This document shows positions 49,937 to 58,165 of a DNA stretch of 62,475 bases, piece by piece (position 1 is the stretch's first letter; each line of letters begins with the position of its first letter). The notes under the pieces were generated by a model. It made no database searches. It worked only from the letters and a program-made list of their open reading frames with translations, and was not told the origin of the DNA. The stretch comes from JBQTIQ01 sp052387955. Its GTDB lineage: Bacteria > Actinomycetota > Acidimicrobiia > Acidimicrobiales > JACDCH01. The stretch is from the NCBI GenBank assembly GCA_052387955.1, contig JBQTIQ010000034.1:1-62475 (forward strand), in the 5' to 3' direction. The translations under genes were made by a program, and so were the position numbers.

Positions 49937-51033
49937 GGACGACGCGCCCCTCCGGGCCGGCGGTCGCCGGCGGCTGGTGGTCGTCCTGGCCGAGGCTCGG
50001 CCCCGAGGGGCGCGCCACGACGTGGGCCTTACCGTTGGCGGGCATCATCGCCGTCCTGCTCGTCGTCGGTGCTGCCGCGGTCGTGGTGCGGTCCGGGGAC
50101 GAACCGATGGACGCCGGTGGTCGGTTCCTCGATAGCTACCTCGACGACGACGGCCGGGTGGTGCGCCGCGACCAGGGTGGCGACACCGTGAGTGAGGGCC
50201 AGGCCTACGCCATGTTGGTGACGGTGGCTGCCGGCGACCGGGCTCGTTTCGACCGGGCGTGGCGCTGGGCCCAGGAGAACCTGCTGCGCCCCGACGGGCT
50301 GCTGTCGTGGCATTGGGCCGACGGCGGCGTGGTCGACGAGCAGCCGGCGAGCGACGCCGACCTCGACGCCGCCCACGCCCTGGTGCTGGCCGGCCAACGC
50401 TTCGGCGACCCGGCGCTCACCGCCGCCGGCGCCCGGCTGGCGGCTGCCGTCCTCGACCACGAGACGGTGACGATGGGCGGCCAGCTGCGGCTGGCGGCGG
50501 GGCCGTGGGCGATCGGGGACGACCGGGTCGTGGTCAACCCCAGCTACGCCGCGCCCGCCGCGTTCGCGGTGCTCGGCCGTGCCACCGGTGACCCCCGTTG
50601 GGAGGAGCTGTTGGTGTCGGCCCGAGCCGAGCTCGAGATCCTGACCGAGGGCTGGAGCCGGCTGCCGCCGGACTGGGCCGCGGTGGGGGAGGACGGCACC
50701 GTCCGGGCCGCCACAGGCCCCTCCGGCGAAGCCGGCGCCGGGACCTCGGGCTTCGACGCGGTCCGAGTGCCGGTCCGGTGGGCAGCTTCCTGCACCGCCG
50801 CCGACCGGGAGCCGGCGGCCCGGCTGGCCGGCGCGCTCGAGACCGGCGCCGGCGTCAGCGGTCACCCGGTGGGGGAGGTCGCCCGGGCGGCCGCACTCGC
50901 CGCCGGCGGCCGCGCCGACGAAGCCGGCCGGGCGCTGTCCGACGCAACCGCCGCGGCGCGGTCGCGGCCCACCTACTACGGGTCCGCCTGGGTGGCGCTG
51001 GCGTCGGCGTGGTCGGCCCGCGCCCCGTGCTGA
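49933..51033 (+). CDS. Glycoside hydrolase family 8 (endoglucanase-like), membrane-anchored
   Basis: The GTG at 49933 gives 366 residues. A membrane anchor or signal lies at about 32-52 (LPLAGIIAVLLVVGAAAVVV). The GH8 barrel shows GGDTVSEGQAYAMLVTVAAG (general acid Glu), LLSWHWADGGVVDEQPASDA and DADLDAAHALVLAGQRFGDP (catalytic-region Asp), VNPSYAAPAAF and YYGSAWVALASAW. GH8 enzymes such as BcsZ accompany bacterial cellulose synthases and trim the nascent glucan. It overlaps the synthase gene by 4 bases, consistent with one operon. Confidence 0.88.
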   Translation: MRTTRPSGPAVAGGWWSSWPRLGPEGRATTWALPLAGIIAVLLVVGAAAVVVRSGDEPMDAGGRFLDSYLDDDGRVVRRDQGGDTVSEGQAYAMLVTVAAGDRARFDRAWRWAQENLLRPDGLLSWHWADGGVVDEQPASDADLDAAHALVLAGQRFGDPALTAAGARLAAAVLDHETVTMGGQLRLAAGPWAIGDDRVVVNPSYAAPAAFAVLGRATGDPRWEELLVSARAELEILTEGWSRLPPDWAAVGEDGTVRAATGPSGEAGAGTSGFDAVRVPVRWAASCTAADREPAARLAGALETGAGVSGHPVGEVARAAALAAGGRADEAGRALSDATAAARSRPTYYGSAWVALASAWSARAPC

Positions 51034-51231
51034 CGGGACGGGCCGGGCACCGTCAGCAGCGGTAGCGGGAATCGGCGCCAGCCCGGAGCGGCAGCCTCTG
51101 CCCACTCCGTCATCGGCCTGCACGCCGCGACCGGCCCAGGGATCGGGTGGTACCCTGCGTCATCGGTCGCGCCCGTGTGCGGCACGGCCGGAATCCCGGT
51201 CCCCAACTCACCGTCCTGAAGGCAGATCCCG
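51034..51231 (+). promoter_or_regulatory. Upstream region of rpsA
   Basis: This 198-base gap precedes the TTG start of rpsA. TACCCT at 51151-51156 could serve as a -10 element; I find no convincing -35. A weak ribosome-binding site (AAGGCAG at 51219-51225) precedes the TTG. Confidence 0.35.
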
Positions 51232-52830
51232 TTGTCCGACCAGACCCCGAACGCCGTCGCCGACGAAGAAGTCGTCGATATCGCCCCCGCACCGCACGCC
51301 GACAACGGCGCTCCAGCCGAAGAGGGGCCAGCGCCTCGCCCGGTCGTAGAGGACGACTCGGGGGGTGTGGCCGCCGACGCGGAGTACACGCCTCGGGCGG
51401 TGATCGAAGAGGACGACGCGGGGGGTGTGGCCGCCGACACGGAGTACACGCCGCGGGCGGTGATCGAAGACGACCTCGGCGGCATGTCCTTCGCCGACGC
51501 CGTCGACTCGACGTTGGTCGAAGTCGAAGACGGCCAAATCGTCGAGGGCACGGTGGTGAAGGTCGACCGGGACGAGGTCCTCCTCGATATCGGCTACAAG
51601 TCCGAGGGCGTCATCCCAGCCCGTGAGCTGTCGATCCGCAACGACGTCGATCCCAGCGAGATCGTCTCGCTGGGCGACAAGATCGAGGCGCTCGTCCTCC
51701 AGAAAGAGGACAAAGAGGGCCGGCTGCTGCTGTCCAAGAAGCGGGCCCAGTACGAGCGGGCCTGGGGCACGATCGAGAAGATCAAAGAGGACAACGGTGT
51801 CGTGCGGGGCCCGGTCATCGAGGTCGTCAAGGGCGGCCTCATCCTCGATATCGGGCTGCGCGGCTTCCTCCCGGCGTCGCTGGTCGAGCTGCGCCGGGTC
51901 CGAGACCTGCAGCCCTACGTGGGCCGCAGCCTCGAAGCCAAGATCATCGAGCTCGACAAGAACCGCAACAACGTCGTGCTCTCCCGCCGGGCCTGGCTCG
52001 AGGAGACCCAGAAGGAACAGCGCGAGGACTTCCTCGCCAACCTCAAGCCGGGCGAGGTCCGCTCCGGTGTGGTGTCGAGCGTCGTGAACTTCGGTGCGTT
52101 CGTCGACCTCGGCGGCATGGACGGCCTCATCCACGTCTCCGAGCTGTCGTGGAAGCACGTGGACCACCCCGGCTCGGTGGTGGCCGTCGGCGACGAGGTC
52201 AGCGTGCAGGTGCTCGACGTCGACCTCGACCGCGAGCGCATCAGCCTCTCGCTCAAGGCCACCCAGCAGGACCCGTGGCAGGAGTTCGCCTCCAGCCACC
52301 GGGTCGGCGAGCTCGTGTACGGCCGGGTCACCAAGCTGGTGCCGTTCGGTGCCTTCGTCCAGGTCGGCGACGGCATCGAGGGCCTGGTCCACATCTCGGA
52401 GATGTCGGCCCACCACGTCGACCTCCCCGAGCAGGTGGTCACGCCGGGCGAGGAGCTCTGGGTTAAGATCATCGACCTCGACCTCCAGCGCCGGCGCATC
52501 AGCCTGTCGATCAAGCAGGCCGCCGAAGGCGGCGAAGTGGCCGAGGAGTACCGCGAGCACTTCGGCGAGCATGCCTACGACGAGCAGGGCAACTACATCG
52601 GCCCGGCCTACGACACGACCCAGTACGAAGAGGCCTGGGCCGAGTACGAGCGTTCCGGTGAGGCCGGCGACCCGCCCCCCGGCGAACCGCCGCCCGCCCC
52701 GGTACTGGCTCCCGTTCCTGCCGTCGACGAGGACGCCGGCGGCGCGCCAGCCCCGAGCCAGGAAGCCTCGGACGAGGAAGCCTCGGATGTCGCCGGTCCC
52801 GGCGACGCCGCCGGCGAACCACCGCTCTGA
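51232..52830 (+). CDS. rpsA: 30S ribosomal protein S1
   Basis: This 532-residue protein starts at TTG 51232. After an acidic N-terminus it has four S1/OB-fold domains: VEDGQIVEGTVVKVDRDEVL, VVRGPVIEVVKGGLILDIGL, VRSGVVSSVVNFGAFVDLGG with MDGLIHVSELSWKHVDHPG, and VYGRVTKLVPFGAFVQVGDG with IEGLVHISEMSAHHVDLPE. S1 binds mRNA on the small subunit. The N-terminal extension contains a near-perfect tandem duplication (about residues 39-80). The C-terminal tail is Pro/Glu-rich, common in actinobacterial S1. Confidence 0.96.
   Translation: MSDQTPNAVADEEVVDIAPAPHADNGAPAEEGPAPRPVVEDDSGGVAADAEYTPRAVIEEDDAGGVAADTEYTPRAVIEDDLGGMSFADAVDSTLVEVEDGQIVEGTVVKVDRDEVLLDIGYKSEGVIPARELSIRNDVDPSEIVSLGDKIEALVLQKEDKEGRLLLSKKRAQYERAWGTIEKIKEDNGVVRGPVIEVVKGGLILDIGLRGFLPASLVELRRVRDLQPYVGRSLEAKIIELDKNRNNVVLSRRAWLEETQKEQREDFLANLKPGEVRSGVVSSVVNFGAFVDLGGMDGLIHVSELSWKHVDHPGSVVAVGDEVSVQVLDVDLDRERISLSLKATQQDPWQEFASSHRVGELVYGRVTKLVPFGAFVQVGDGIEGLVHISEMSAHHVDLPEQVVTPGEELWVKIIDLDLQRRRISLSIKQAAEGGEVAEEYREHFGEHAYDEQGNYIGPAYDTTQYEEAWAEYERSGEAGDPPPGEPPPAPVLAPVPAVDEDAGGAPAPSQEASDEEASDVAGPGDAAGEPPL
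51349..51468 (+). repeat. Tandem direct repeat in the rpsA N-terminal extension
   Basis: Two adjacent units of about 60 bases each contain GGGGGTGTGGCCGCCGAC and GAGTACACGCC.CGGGCGGTG, encoding GGVAADAEYTPRAVIEE and GGVAADTEYTPRAVIED, with a partial third echo at the end. The duplication lies in the acidic linker before the first S1 domain. Confidence 0.85.
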
Positions 52831-52860
52831 TCCGCAGCCGCGGCCCGCGTCGTCGACGGG

Positions 52861-54330
52861 TTGAGCACGGCTACACCCCACAGATCTGCATCCCGGTGTG
52901 GCTACCGGCCGAAGCCGGCCGGTAGGCCCACCAGCACCGACGGCGGGACCGCCACGGTCCCCACCGTGGCCGCGCTGGTGGGGGCGTTGGTCGCCGTCGT
53001 CGGTTTCGTGATGGCCACCACCGGCCTCGACGACAACAGCTTCCTCACCCACCTGGCCACCGGGCGACTGATCTGGGACACCGGCGGCATCCCGGCCGCC
53101 GACCCCTACACGTTCACCGCCCCCGGGCACCCCTGGGTAGTCCAGAGCTGGCTGGCCTCGGCCGTCTACGGGGGTGCCGACCGACTGGGCGGGGGAGCGG
53201 CGGTCGTGCTTGTCGTCGGCGCCGGCGGGGCCGCCATCGCCGCGCTGGCCTGGGCTCTGACCCGGCCGGCGGGGATGCTGGGCGGGCGGCTGGTGCTGTT
53301 GGTGCCGGTGGTCGTGATCGGCACCGAGGGCTGGGTCGAGCGACCGTTGCTGTTCGGGCTGGCAGCACTGGGCCTGTTGCTGTTGGCGGCGGAAGGCCGT
53401 CTCGATGCCCGCTGGACGGTGCCGGTCATGTGGGTGTGGGTCAACACCCACGGGTCGTTCCCCCTCGGGCTGCTGGCCGTGGCCCTCATGGCCGGGGGCC
53501 GACGCCTCGACCGCGAACCGGCCGCTACCGAGCTCGCCGTCCTCAAGTGGGCCGCCGTGGGGACCGCGCTGGGGGCGTTGAACCCGCTCGGGCCTCGGTT
53601 GCTGGCCTTTCCGTTCGGCCTGCTGTCCCGCCAGGACGCACTGCGGGGCATCGTCGAATGGCAGGCCCCCCGCTTCACCGACCCCGACGAGCGGGCCTTT
53701 CTCGTGCTGATCGTGCTCGGGGTCGTCGCCCTCGCCCGCCGGCCGGCGTGGCGCTCGGCGCTGGTGCTGGCCGTGTTCATCCCCGCCGCCTTGCTGAGCG
53801 CCCGCAACATCGTGGTGGCGTCGCTGGTGCTGCTGCCGGCGGTCGCCCCGGGCCTGGGCGGGCTCGGCACCGTCGACGGGCTCGAACGCCGGCGCTGGTG
53901 CCGGGCCGCGGCGGCGGCGATCGCGGCCGTGGCCGTCGTCGCCGTGGTCGCCCGCTACCGGGGGCCGGCCTTCCCCACCGAGGCCTACCCGGTCGCCGCC
54001 GTGGACTGGCTGGTGCGGACCGACCGGCTCGGCCCTGACAGCCGGCTCGTCGCCCAGGATTACGTGGGCAACTACCTCGAGGCCCGCTTCGGGACCGGGG
54101 TCCCGGTGTTCATCGACGACCGCTACGACATGCTGCCCACCGTCCTGATCGAGGACTACCGCACCCTGCTCGGTGGTCGGCCGGGGTGGGACGAGGTGCT
54201 GCGCCGGCGCCGGGCTGTCTCGGTCCTGTGGTCGGCCGAAACGCCGTTGGCCTCGTTGCTCGACGCCTCGCCCGACTGGAGCGTCGTCTACCGCGACGAC
54301 GACTGGATCGTGGCGCAGCCCGAGCCCTGA
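52861..54330 (+). CDS. Polytopic membrane protein of unknown function
   Basis: This frame of 489 residues starts at TTG 52861; the first about 33 residues are basic and weakly conserved-looking, so a later start is possible. It has about nine to ten hydrophobic helices (VAALVGALVAVVGFVMATT, AAVVLVVGAGGAAIAALAWA, WRSALVLAVFIPAALLSARN) and polar segments such as DNSFLTHLATGRLIWDTGGI and HPWVVQSWLASAVYGG, resembling GT-C-like membrane proteins but without a clear Asp-Glu catalytic loop. The C-terminal soluble tail includes PVFIDDRYDMLPTVLIEDY. It ends at a strong terminator. I cannot assign a function. Confidence 0.75.
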   Translation: MSTATPHRSASRCGYRPKPAGRPTSTDGGTATVPTVAALVGALVAVVGFVMATTGLDDNSFLTHLATGRLIWDTGGIPAADPYTFTAPGHPWVVQSWLASAVYGGADRLGGGAAVVLVVGAGGAAIAALAWALTRPAGMLGGRLVLLVPVVVIGTEGWVERPLLFGLAALGLLLLAAEGRLDARWTVPVMWVWVNTHGSFPLGLLAVALMAGGRRLDREPAATELAVLKWAAVGTALGALNPLGPRLLAFPFGLLSRQDALRGIVEWQAPRFTDPDERAFLVLIVLGVVALARRPAWRSALVLAVFIPAALLSARNIVVASLVLLPAVAPGLGGLGTVDGLERRRWCRAAAAAIAAVAVVAVVARYRGPAFPTEAYPVAAVDWLVRTDRLGPDSRLVAQDYVGNYLEARFGTGVPVFIDDRYDMLPTVLIEDYRTLLGGRPGWDEVLRRRRAVSVLWSAETPLASLLDASPDWSVVYRDDDWIVAQPEP

Positions 54331-54334
54331 ACGA

Positions 54335-54366
54335 CGAGAGGGGCGGGCCGAGTCCCGCCCCTCTCG
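54335..54366 (+). terminator. Rho-independent-like terminator between convergent genes
   Basis: A perfect 13-bp stem, CGAGAGGGGCGGG / CCCGCCCCTCTCG, with a 6-base loop follows the membrane-protein stop by 4 bases. The downstream T-tract is weak, but the hairpin is very stable and lies between two convergent genes, so it probably acts in both directions. Confidence 0.85.
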
Positions 54367-54393
54367 TGCGATCAGTGGTTCAAGGACCTCGTG

Positions 54394-54603
54394 CTAGGGG
54401 GTGACCCCGGCGTCGTTGATCTCGTTGGCAACGCTCTCGAACTTCTCCGAGGCGCCTTGGCCGAGGAAGGTGATGGCGAGGATGCACACGACTGCGATGA
54501 GGGCAACGAGGAGGGCGTACTCGACCAGCGAGGCGCCACGGTCGTCATCGTTACCGAAGCGGGCCCGAAGCCAGGTGGCGGCCAGTTGCATCGAAGTGAT
54601 CAT
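54394..54603 (-). CDS. Flp/Fap-type pilin (TadA-dependent pilus major subunit)
   Basis: This 69-residue protein starts at ATG 54603, with AAAGGGAG about 13 bases upstream. Its core DRGASLVEYALLVALIAVVC is the Flp pilin signature: Gly, then a hydrophobic helix with Glu-Tyr at its start. A basic leader region (WLRARFGNDDD) precedes it. The prepilin peptidase would cleave just after the Gly. It is the major subunit of the type IVc pilus whose motor genes lie a few kilobases away on the same strand. Confidence 0.93.
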   Translation of the reverse strand: MITSMQLAATWLRARFGNDDDRGASLVEYALLVALIAVVCILAITFLGQGASEKFESVANEINDAGVTP

Positions 54604-54819
54604 TTTAGGTGTCTGCTCCCTTTGACGATCCGGCCCCCGTTCTCTGGGAGGCAGGCCTTGGTGTCGAAGAAAGGATCGGCTGCGACGGGTCATCGATCCA
54701 TAGGCCCTTCGGCCCATTTCCCTTCCGGCCGCAGCGGACCGGCGTATGCGCACCACGCCGCGCCGCTACCGGGGTTGCCGTGATGGCCGGATCGTCCCTT
54801 GTGCGGGGCGGCCGGACCG
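54604..54819 (-). promoter_or_regulatory. Upstream region of the Flp pilin gene
   Basis: This 216-base gap should contain the pilin promoter. It includes the small palindrome GGGCCGAAGGGCC near 54703-54715. I looked for a c-di-GMP riboswitch core, which occurs upstream of some pilin genes, and did not find one. Confidence 0.3.
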
Positions 54820-55458
54820 TCAATCGAGGTGGATGATGCCCATCCGCACCGCCGCCAGCACAGCTTGGGTGCGGTCGCGGGCGTCGAGCTTCTGATAGAT
54901 CGACGCCAGGTGGTTCTTGACCGTCTTCTGGCTGATGTACAGGGCCGCCGCCACCTCAGGCGTCGAGCAGCCGTCGGCGATCAACTGGAGGACCTCCTCC
55001 TCCCGCTTGGTGATCAGCCGGCTGTCGTCGACCGGGCGGTCCATGCGCCGCAACTCGTCGAGCATCGTCGACGCCAGCTGCGGAGAGAGCGCGGTGTCGC
55101 CCGACGCCGCCATGCGGACGGCGTCGGCGATCTCGTCCGTCGAGCAGTCCTTGACCAGGTAGCCGCTGGCGCCGGCCCGGATGGCGGACGCGACCACGTC
55201 GGCGTCGGCGTGCATGGTCAGCATCAGGACCCGTACCTCGGGCCGGTCCTGGTGCAGCCGGCGGGCGGCCTCGATGCCGTCCATCTCCGGCATGCTCACG
55301 TCCATCAGCACCACGTCGGGGACGAGGGCGTTGGCCATCTCGACCGCCTCGAGGCCGTTGCGAGCCTCGCCGACGACATCGAAACCCTCCTCGGTCATCG
55401 ATCGCCGCAGGCCCTCTCGCAGCATCCGGTGATCGTCGGCCAACAGCAGACGGATCAT
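54820..55458 (-). CDS. NarL/LuxR-family response regulator
   Basis: This 212-residue protein starts at ATG 55458. The receiver domain shows LLLADDHRMLREGL, VVLMDVSMPEMDGIEA (phosphoacceptor Asp) and GYLVKD (Lys). The C-terminal LuxR helix-turn-helix reads TKREEEVLQLIADGCSTPEV, AAALYISQKTVKNHLASIYQ. It should bind DNA on phosphorylation by the adjacent histidine kinase, 94 bases upstream. Its position between pilin and Tad motor genes suggests control of piliation. Confidence 0.95.
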   Translation of the reverse strand: MIRLLLADDHRMLREGLRRSMTEEGFDVVGEARNGLEAVEMANALVPDVVLMDVSMPEMDGIEAARRLHQDRPEVRVLMLTMHADADVVASAIRAGASGYLVKDCSTDEIADAVRMAASGDTALSPQLASTMLDELRRMDRPVDDSRLITKREEEVLQLIADGCSTPEVAAALYISQKTVKNHLASIYQKLDARDRTQAVLAAVRMGIIHLD

Positions 55459-55552
55459 CGGCCCGGCCGGTTCATGCCGACGACCTCGACCTCGGATCGG
55501 CCCTGTGCACGAGCGGCACTGTATGGCGCCGATACCGCCGGTGCGGGGTCGG

Positions 55553-57100
55553 TCAGTACGGCGTACGGCGCAGGCCCACGACCGCCGGTCGGCTGCCGCC
55601 GGCATCGAGGTGGCACCGCACCCGGGTGCCCTTACCGGGTGAGCTGTCGACGTCCAGCGTGGCCCCGATGCTCGACGCCCGCTCTCGCATGCCCGTGAGG
55701 CCGTAGGAGTCGTACCTTCCGGCTTGGCCGACCGGGAACCCGTCGCCGTCGTCGCCGACCTCGAGGGTGGCCGAATGGCCGTCGCAGTCCCAGCTGATGC
55801 TGACACGGGTGGCCCGGGCGTGCTTCTCGATGTTGGCCACCGCCTCCTGGGTGACGCGGAAGAGCTCGCGTTCCTGGATCATCGGGAGCCGGGCCGTCTC
55901 CACCGCCCGGAAGGTGACGTGGAGGCCGGCGCGGGCCCGGACCCGTTCGAGGTAGCTCTCCAGCACCGGTACGTACCCGTTGGCCTCGGACACGTCGGTA
56001 CGCAGGTCGTAGAGCGTGTCGCGCACGTCGCGGGTCACTGCCCGTACGTCGGCCCGCAACTGGTCGAGGGCGGGGCCGATGTCGTCGCCCCGGTTCTCGC
56101 TCTTGACCAGGCGGTCGAGCTCGAAAGCCAGGTAGGCCAACGACTGGCCGATCCGGTCGTGCAGGTCGCGGGCGATGCGGGTGCGCTCCTCCTCGGCGCC
56201 GACGGTGCGCAAGCGGGCGAACCATCGGGCGTTGTCGATGGCCAGGGCCGCCGGCTCGGCGAACCCTTCCAGCAACTCCTGGTCGCGGGACGAGAAGTGA
56301 CGCGCTTCGCTGTGTTCGATGGCGACCGCCCCGATCACCGAGCCCCGGGCCAGGAGCACCGCGTAGAGGCCCGATCCCATCGCGCCGGCCAGGCCGGGAC
56401 CGCCGGCGGCGGCCAGGTCACGTTCGTTGACCAGGACACGGAGCTCCATGGCCCGTTGCACCGGCGGCGGGAGCTCGGGCCCGGTCAGCACCGACGGCAG
56501 ACGGGCACCCTCGCGGCGGGCGACGACCCAGGTCTCGTCGGTGTCGTCGCGCAGGAGGATGGCCGCGGCGCTGAAGTCGAAGAGATCGCGCATCCGGCCG
56601 ATCGTCGTGTCGAGGGCCTCGTCGAGGTCGAGCGACGCCGGCAGGGTCTGGGCCACCCGGTGCAACGAGTAGAGCAGCGCGTTGGCGTCGGCGAGCCGGC
56701 CGAGCCGGTCGAGGGCCAGGGACTGCTGCTGATCGGCCTCGCCGGAGATCCGGCGGGCGTAGCCAGCGACGATGGCCACCAGCCCGAACTCGGCCGCCCA
56801 CTGGGCCGAGAGCCGGTAGTCCTGGTCGGTGAGCACCAGGTCGGGGATGGCCACGGCGAGCACGGTGGCGCCGGCGATGCGCCCGGCGAACCCGTAGCCC
56901 CGGGCGAACCCGGCGACGCAGATGGCCGTGATGAGGGAGAAGACGAACGGCGACTCCCACATGCCGGTGGCGACGACGGCCGCCGTGTGCAGCGCCACCT
57001 CGCCGAGCACGGCCAGCAAGCTGGGCAGATCGTCGCGGTAGCGCAGCGGCGAGATGGTGCGGGCACCGGCGTAGCCGATGACGGCGGCGCACCACAGCAC
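55553..57100 (-). CDS. NarL-type sensor histidine kinase with membrane and GAF domains
   Basis: From the GTG at 57100 this is 515 residues, but coding-like sequence (PAITGVRWGAAALAVVLAVL) continues upstream to near the tadC stop at 57229 with no ATG, GTG or TTG. The true start is therefore unresolved. Membrane helices lie in the first about 100 residues, a GAF-like domain follows (LFDFSAAAILLRDDTDETWV, AMELRVLVNERDL), then HisKA_3 (TRIARDLHDRIGQSLAYLAF with the phospho-His) and HATPase_c (VTQEAVANIEKHARATRVSI, EVGDDGDGFPVG, SSPGKGTRVRCHL). It pairs with the downstream response regulator. Confidence 0.9.
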   Translation of the reverse strand: MLWCAAVIGYAGARTISPLRYRDDLPSLLAVLGEVALHTAAVVATGMWESPFVFSLITAICVAGFARGYGFAGRIAGATVLAVAIPDLVLTDQDYRLSAQWAAEFGLVAIVAGYARRISGEADQQQSLALDRLGRLADANALLYSLHRVAQTLPASLDLDEALDTTIGRMRDLFDFSAAAILLRDDTDETWVVARREGARLPSVLTGPELPPPVQRAMELRVLVNERDLAAAGGPGLAGAMGSGLYAVLLARGSVIGAVAIEHSEARHFSSRDQELLEGFAEPAALAIDNARWFARLRTVGAEEERTRIARDLHDRIGQSLAYLAFELDRLVKSENRGDDIGPALDQLRADVRAVTRDVRDTLYDLRTDVSEANGYVPVLESYLERVRARAGLHVTFRAVETARLPMIQERELFRVTQEAVANIEKHARATRVSISWDCDGHSATLEVGDDGDGFPVGQAGRYDSYGLTGMRERASSIGATLDVDSSPGKGTRVRCHLDAGGSRPAVVGLRRTPY

Positions 57101-57228
57101 GGTGGTGAGCCGCGGGTCGCCGGTATCGAGGACCGCCAGGACGACAGCCAGTGCGGCCGCGCCCCAGCGGACTCCGGTAATCGCTGGTCGGAACGGCGCC
57201 AGCCGGTCGGCTGGGTCGTCCCCCGCGA

Positions 57229-58164
57229 CTACCTGAAGGACTCCCCGATCTGGGACACGGCGGGGCCCATGACGATGATGAACACGGGCGGGAAGATGAA
57301 CAGCACCAGCGGGAACAGGATCTTGACCGGCAGCTTGGCGGCCTTTTCCCGAGCCCACTGCCGGCGCTTCAGCCTCATCTCGCCGGCCTGGGTCTTCAGC
57401 ACGCGGCCGATCGGCATGCCGAGGGCGTCGGCCTGGGTCAGTGCCTGCACGAAGTTCGATAGCTCGGGCACCTCGGTTCGCCGCTTCAGGTTGAGCAGGG
57501 CTTCCCGGCGGGGGAGGCCCAGCTCCATCTCCTTCAGGGTACGGGAGAACTCGGCGGCGAGGGGTGAATCGAAGTGGTCGCACACGATCCCGAGGGCGCC
57601 TTCGAAACCGACGCCGGCCTCGACCGAGATGGCCAGCAGGTCGAGCGTGTCGGGGAGGTCCCGCAGGATGTTCCCACGTCGTTCCTCGACCTTACGGGTA
57701 ATCCATACGTTCGGCAGCAGCGTGGCGATCAGGGGCACCAGCACCAGCAGGATGATCGCCACCTGGGAGCTGGGAGCGGCCACCGCCGAGTACAGCAGGG
57801 CGAGGACGAAGACGCCGCCGCCCAAGAGCACCTGGGCGGTGATGACCTCCTCGGGCCGGACGGTGGCGCCCATCCCCGCGTAGGTGAGCTTGCGGCGGAT
57901 CTGCTCCCGGTAGTTGCCCGGCAACACGCTGGAGATCGTCCCGAGGACCCGGCCACCGAGGGGCCGGAGCACCCGCCCGAGGAAGGGCTGGGCGAGGAGC
58001 CTCTGGTACTCGTCGGTCTCCTCGCCGCCACCCCATTCGAGGCTGCGCAGGTAGGTCTCGGCGTCGTCGACGGCAGGGCGTCGTTGTTGGTTGAGCCCGG
58101 CCCAGACGAGAACGCCTCCGGCGCCGGCGAACAACACCAGCAGGATGAACTGAGCGGCGCTCAC
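57229..58164 (-). CDS. tadC: Tad pilus inner-membrane protein TadC (GspF-like)
   Basis: This 311-residue polytopic protein has the type II secretion F domain: PEEVITAQVLLGGGVFVLAL, VAIILLVLVPLIATLLPNVW, LDLLAISVEAGVGFEGALGI, KEMELGLPRREALLNLKRRT and LVLFIFPPVFIIVMGPAV. With TadB it forms the membrane platform of the type IVc pilus. Its ATG is one base beyond the tadB stop on the minus strand, consistent with the conserved tadBC order. Confidence 0.92.
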   Translation of the reverse strand: MSAAQFILLVLFAGAGGVLVWAGLNQQRRPAVDDAETYLRSLEWGGGEETDEYQRLLAQPFLGRVLRPLGGRVLGTISSVLPGNYREQIRRKLTYAGMGATVRPEEVITAQVLLGGGVFVLALLYSAVAAPSSQVAIILLVLVPLIATLLPNVWITRKVEERRGNILRDLPDTLDLLAISVEAGVGFEGALGIVCDHFDSPLAAEFSRTLKEMELGLPRREALLNLKRRTEVPELSNFVQALTQADALGMPIGRVLKTQAGEMRLKRRQWAREKAAKLPVKILFPLVLFIFPPVFIIVMGPAVSQIGESFR

Positions 58165-58165
58165 G

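Noticed and set aside
54604..54819. Possible c-di-GMP riboswitch before the pilin gene
   Set aside because: The conserved GEMM core blocks and tetraloop/receptor arrangement are not recognisable; only short palindromes are present.
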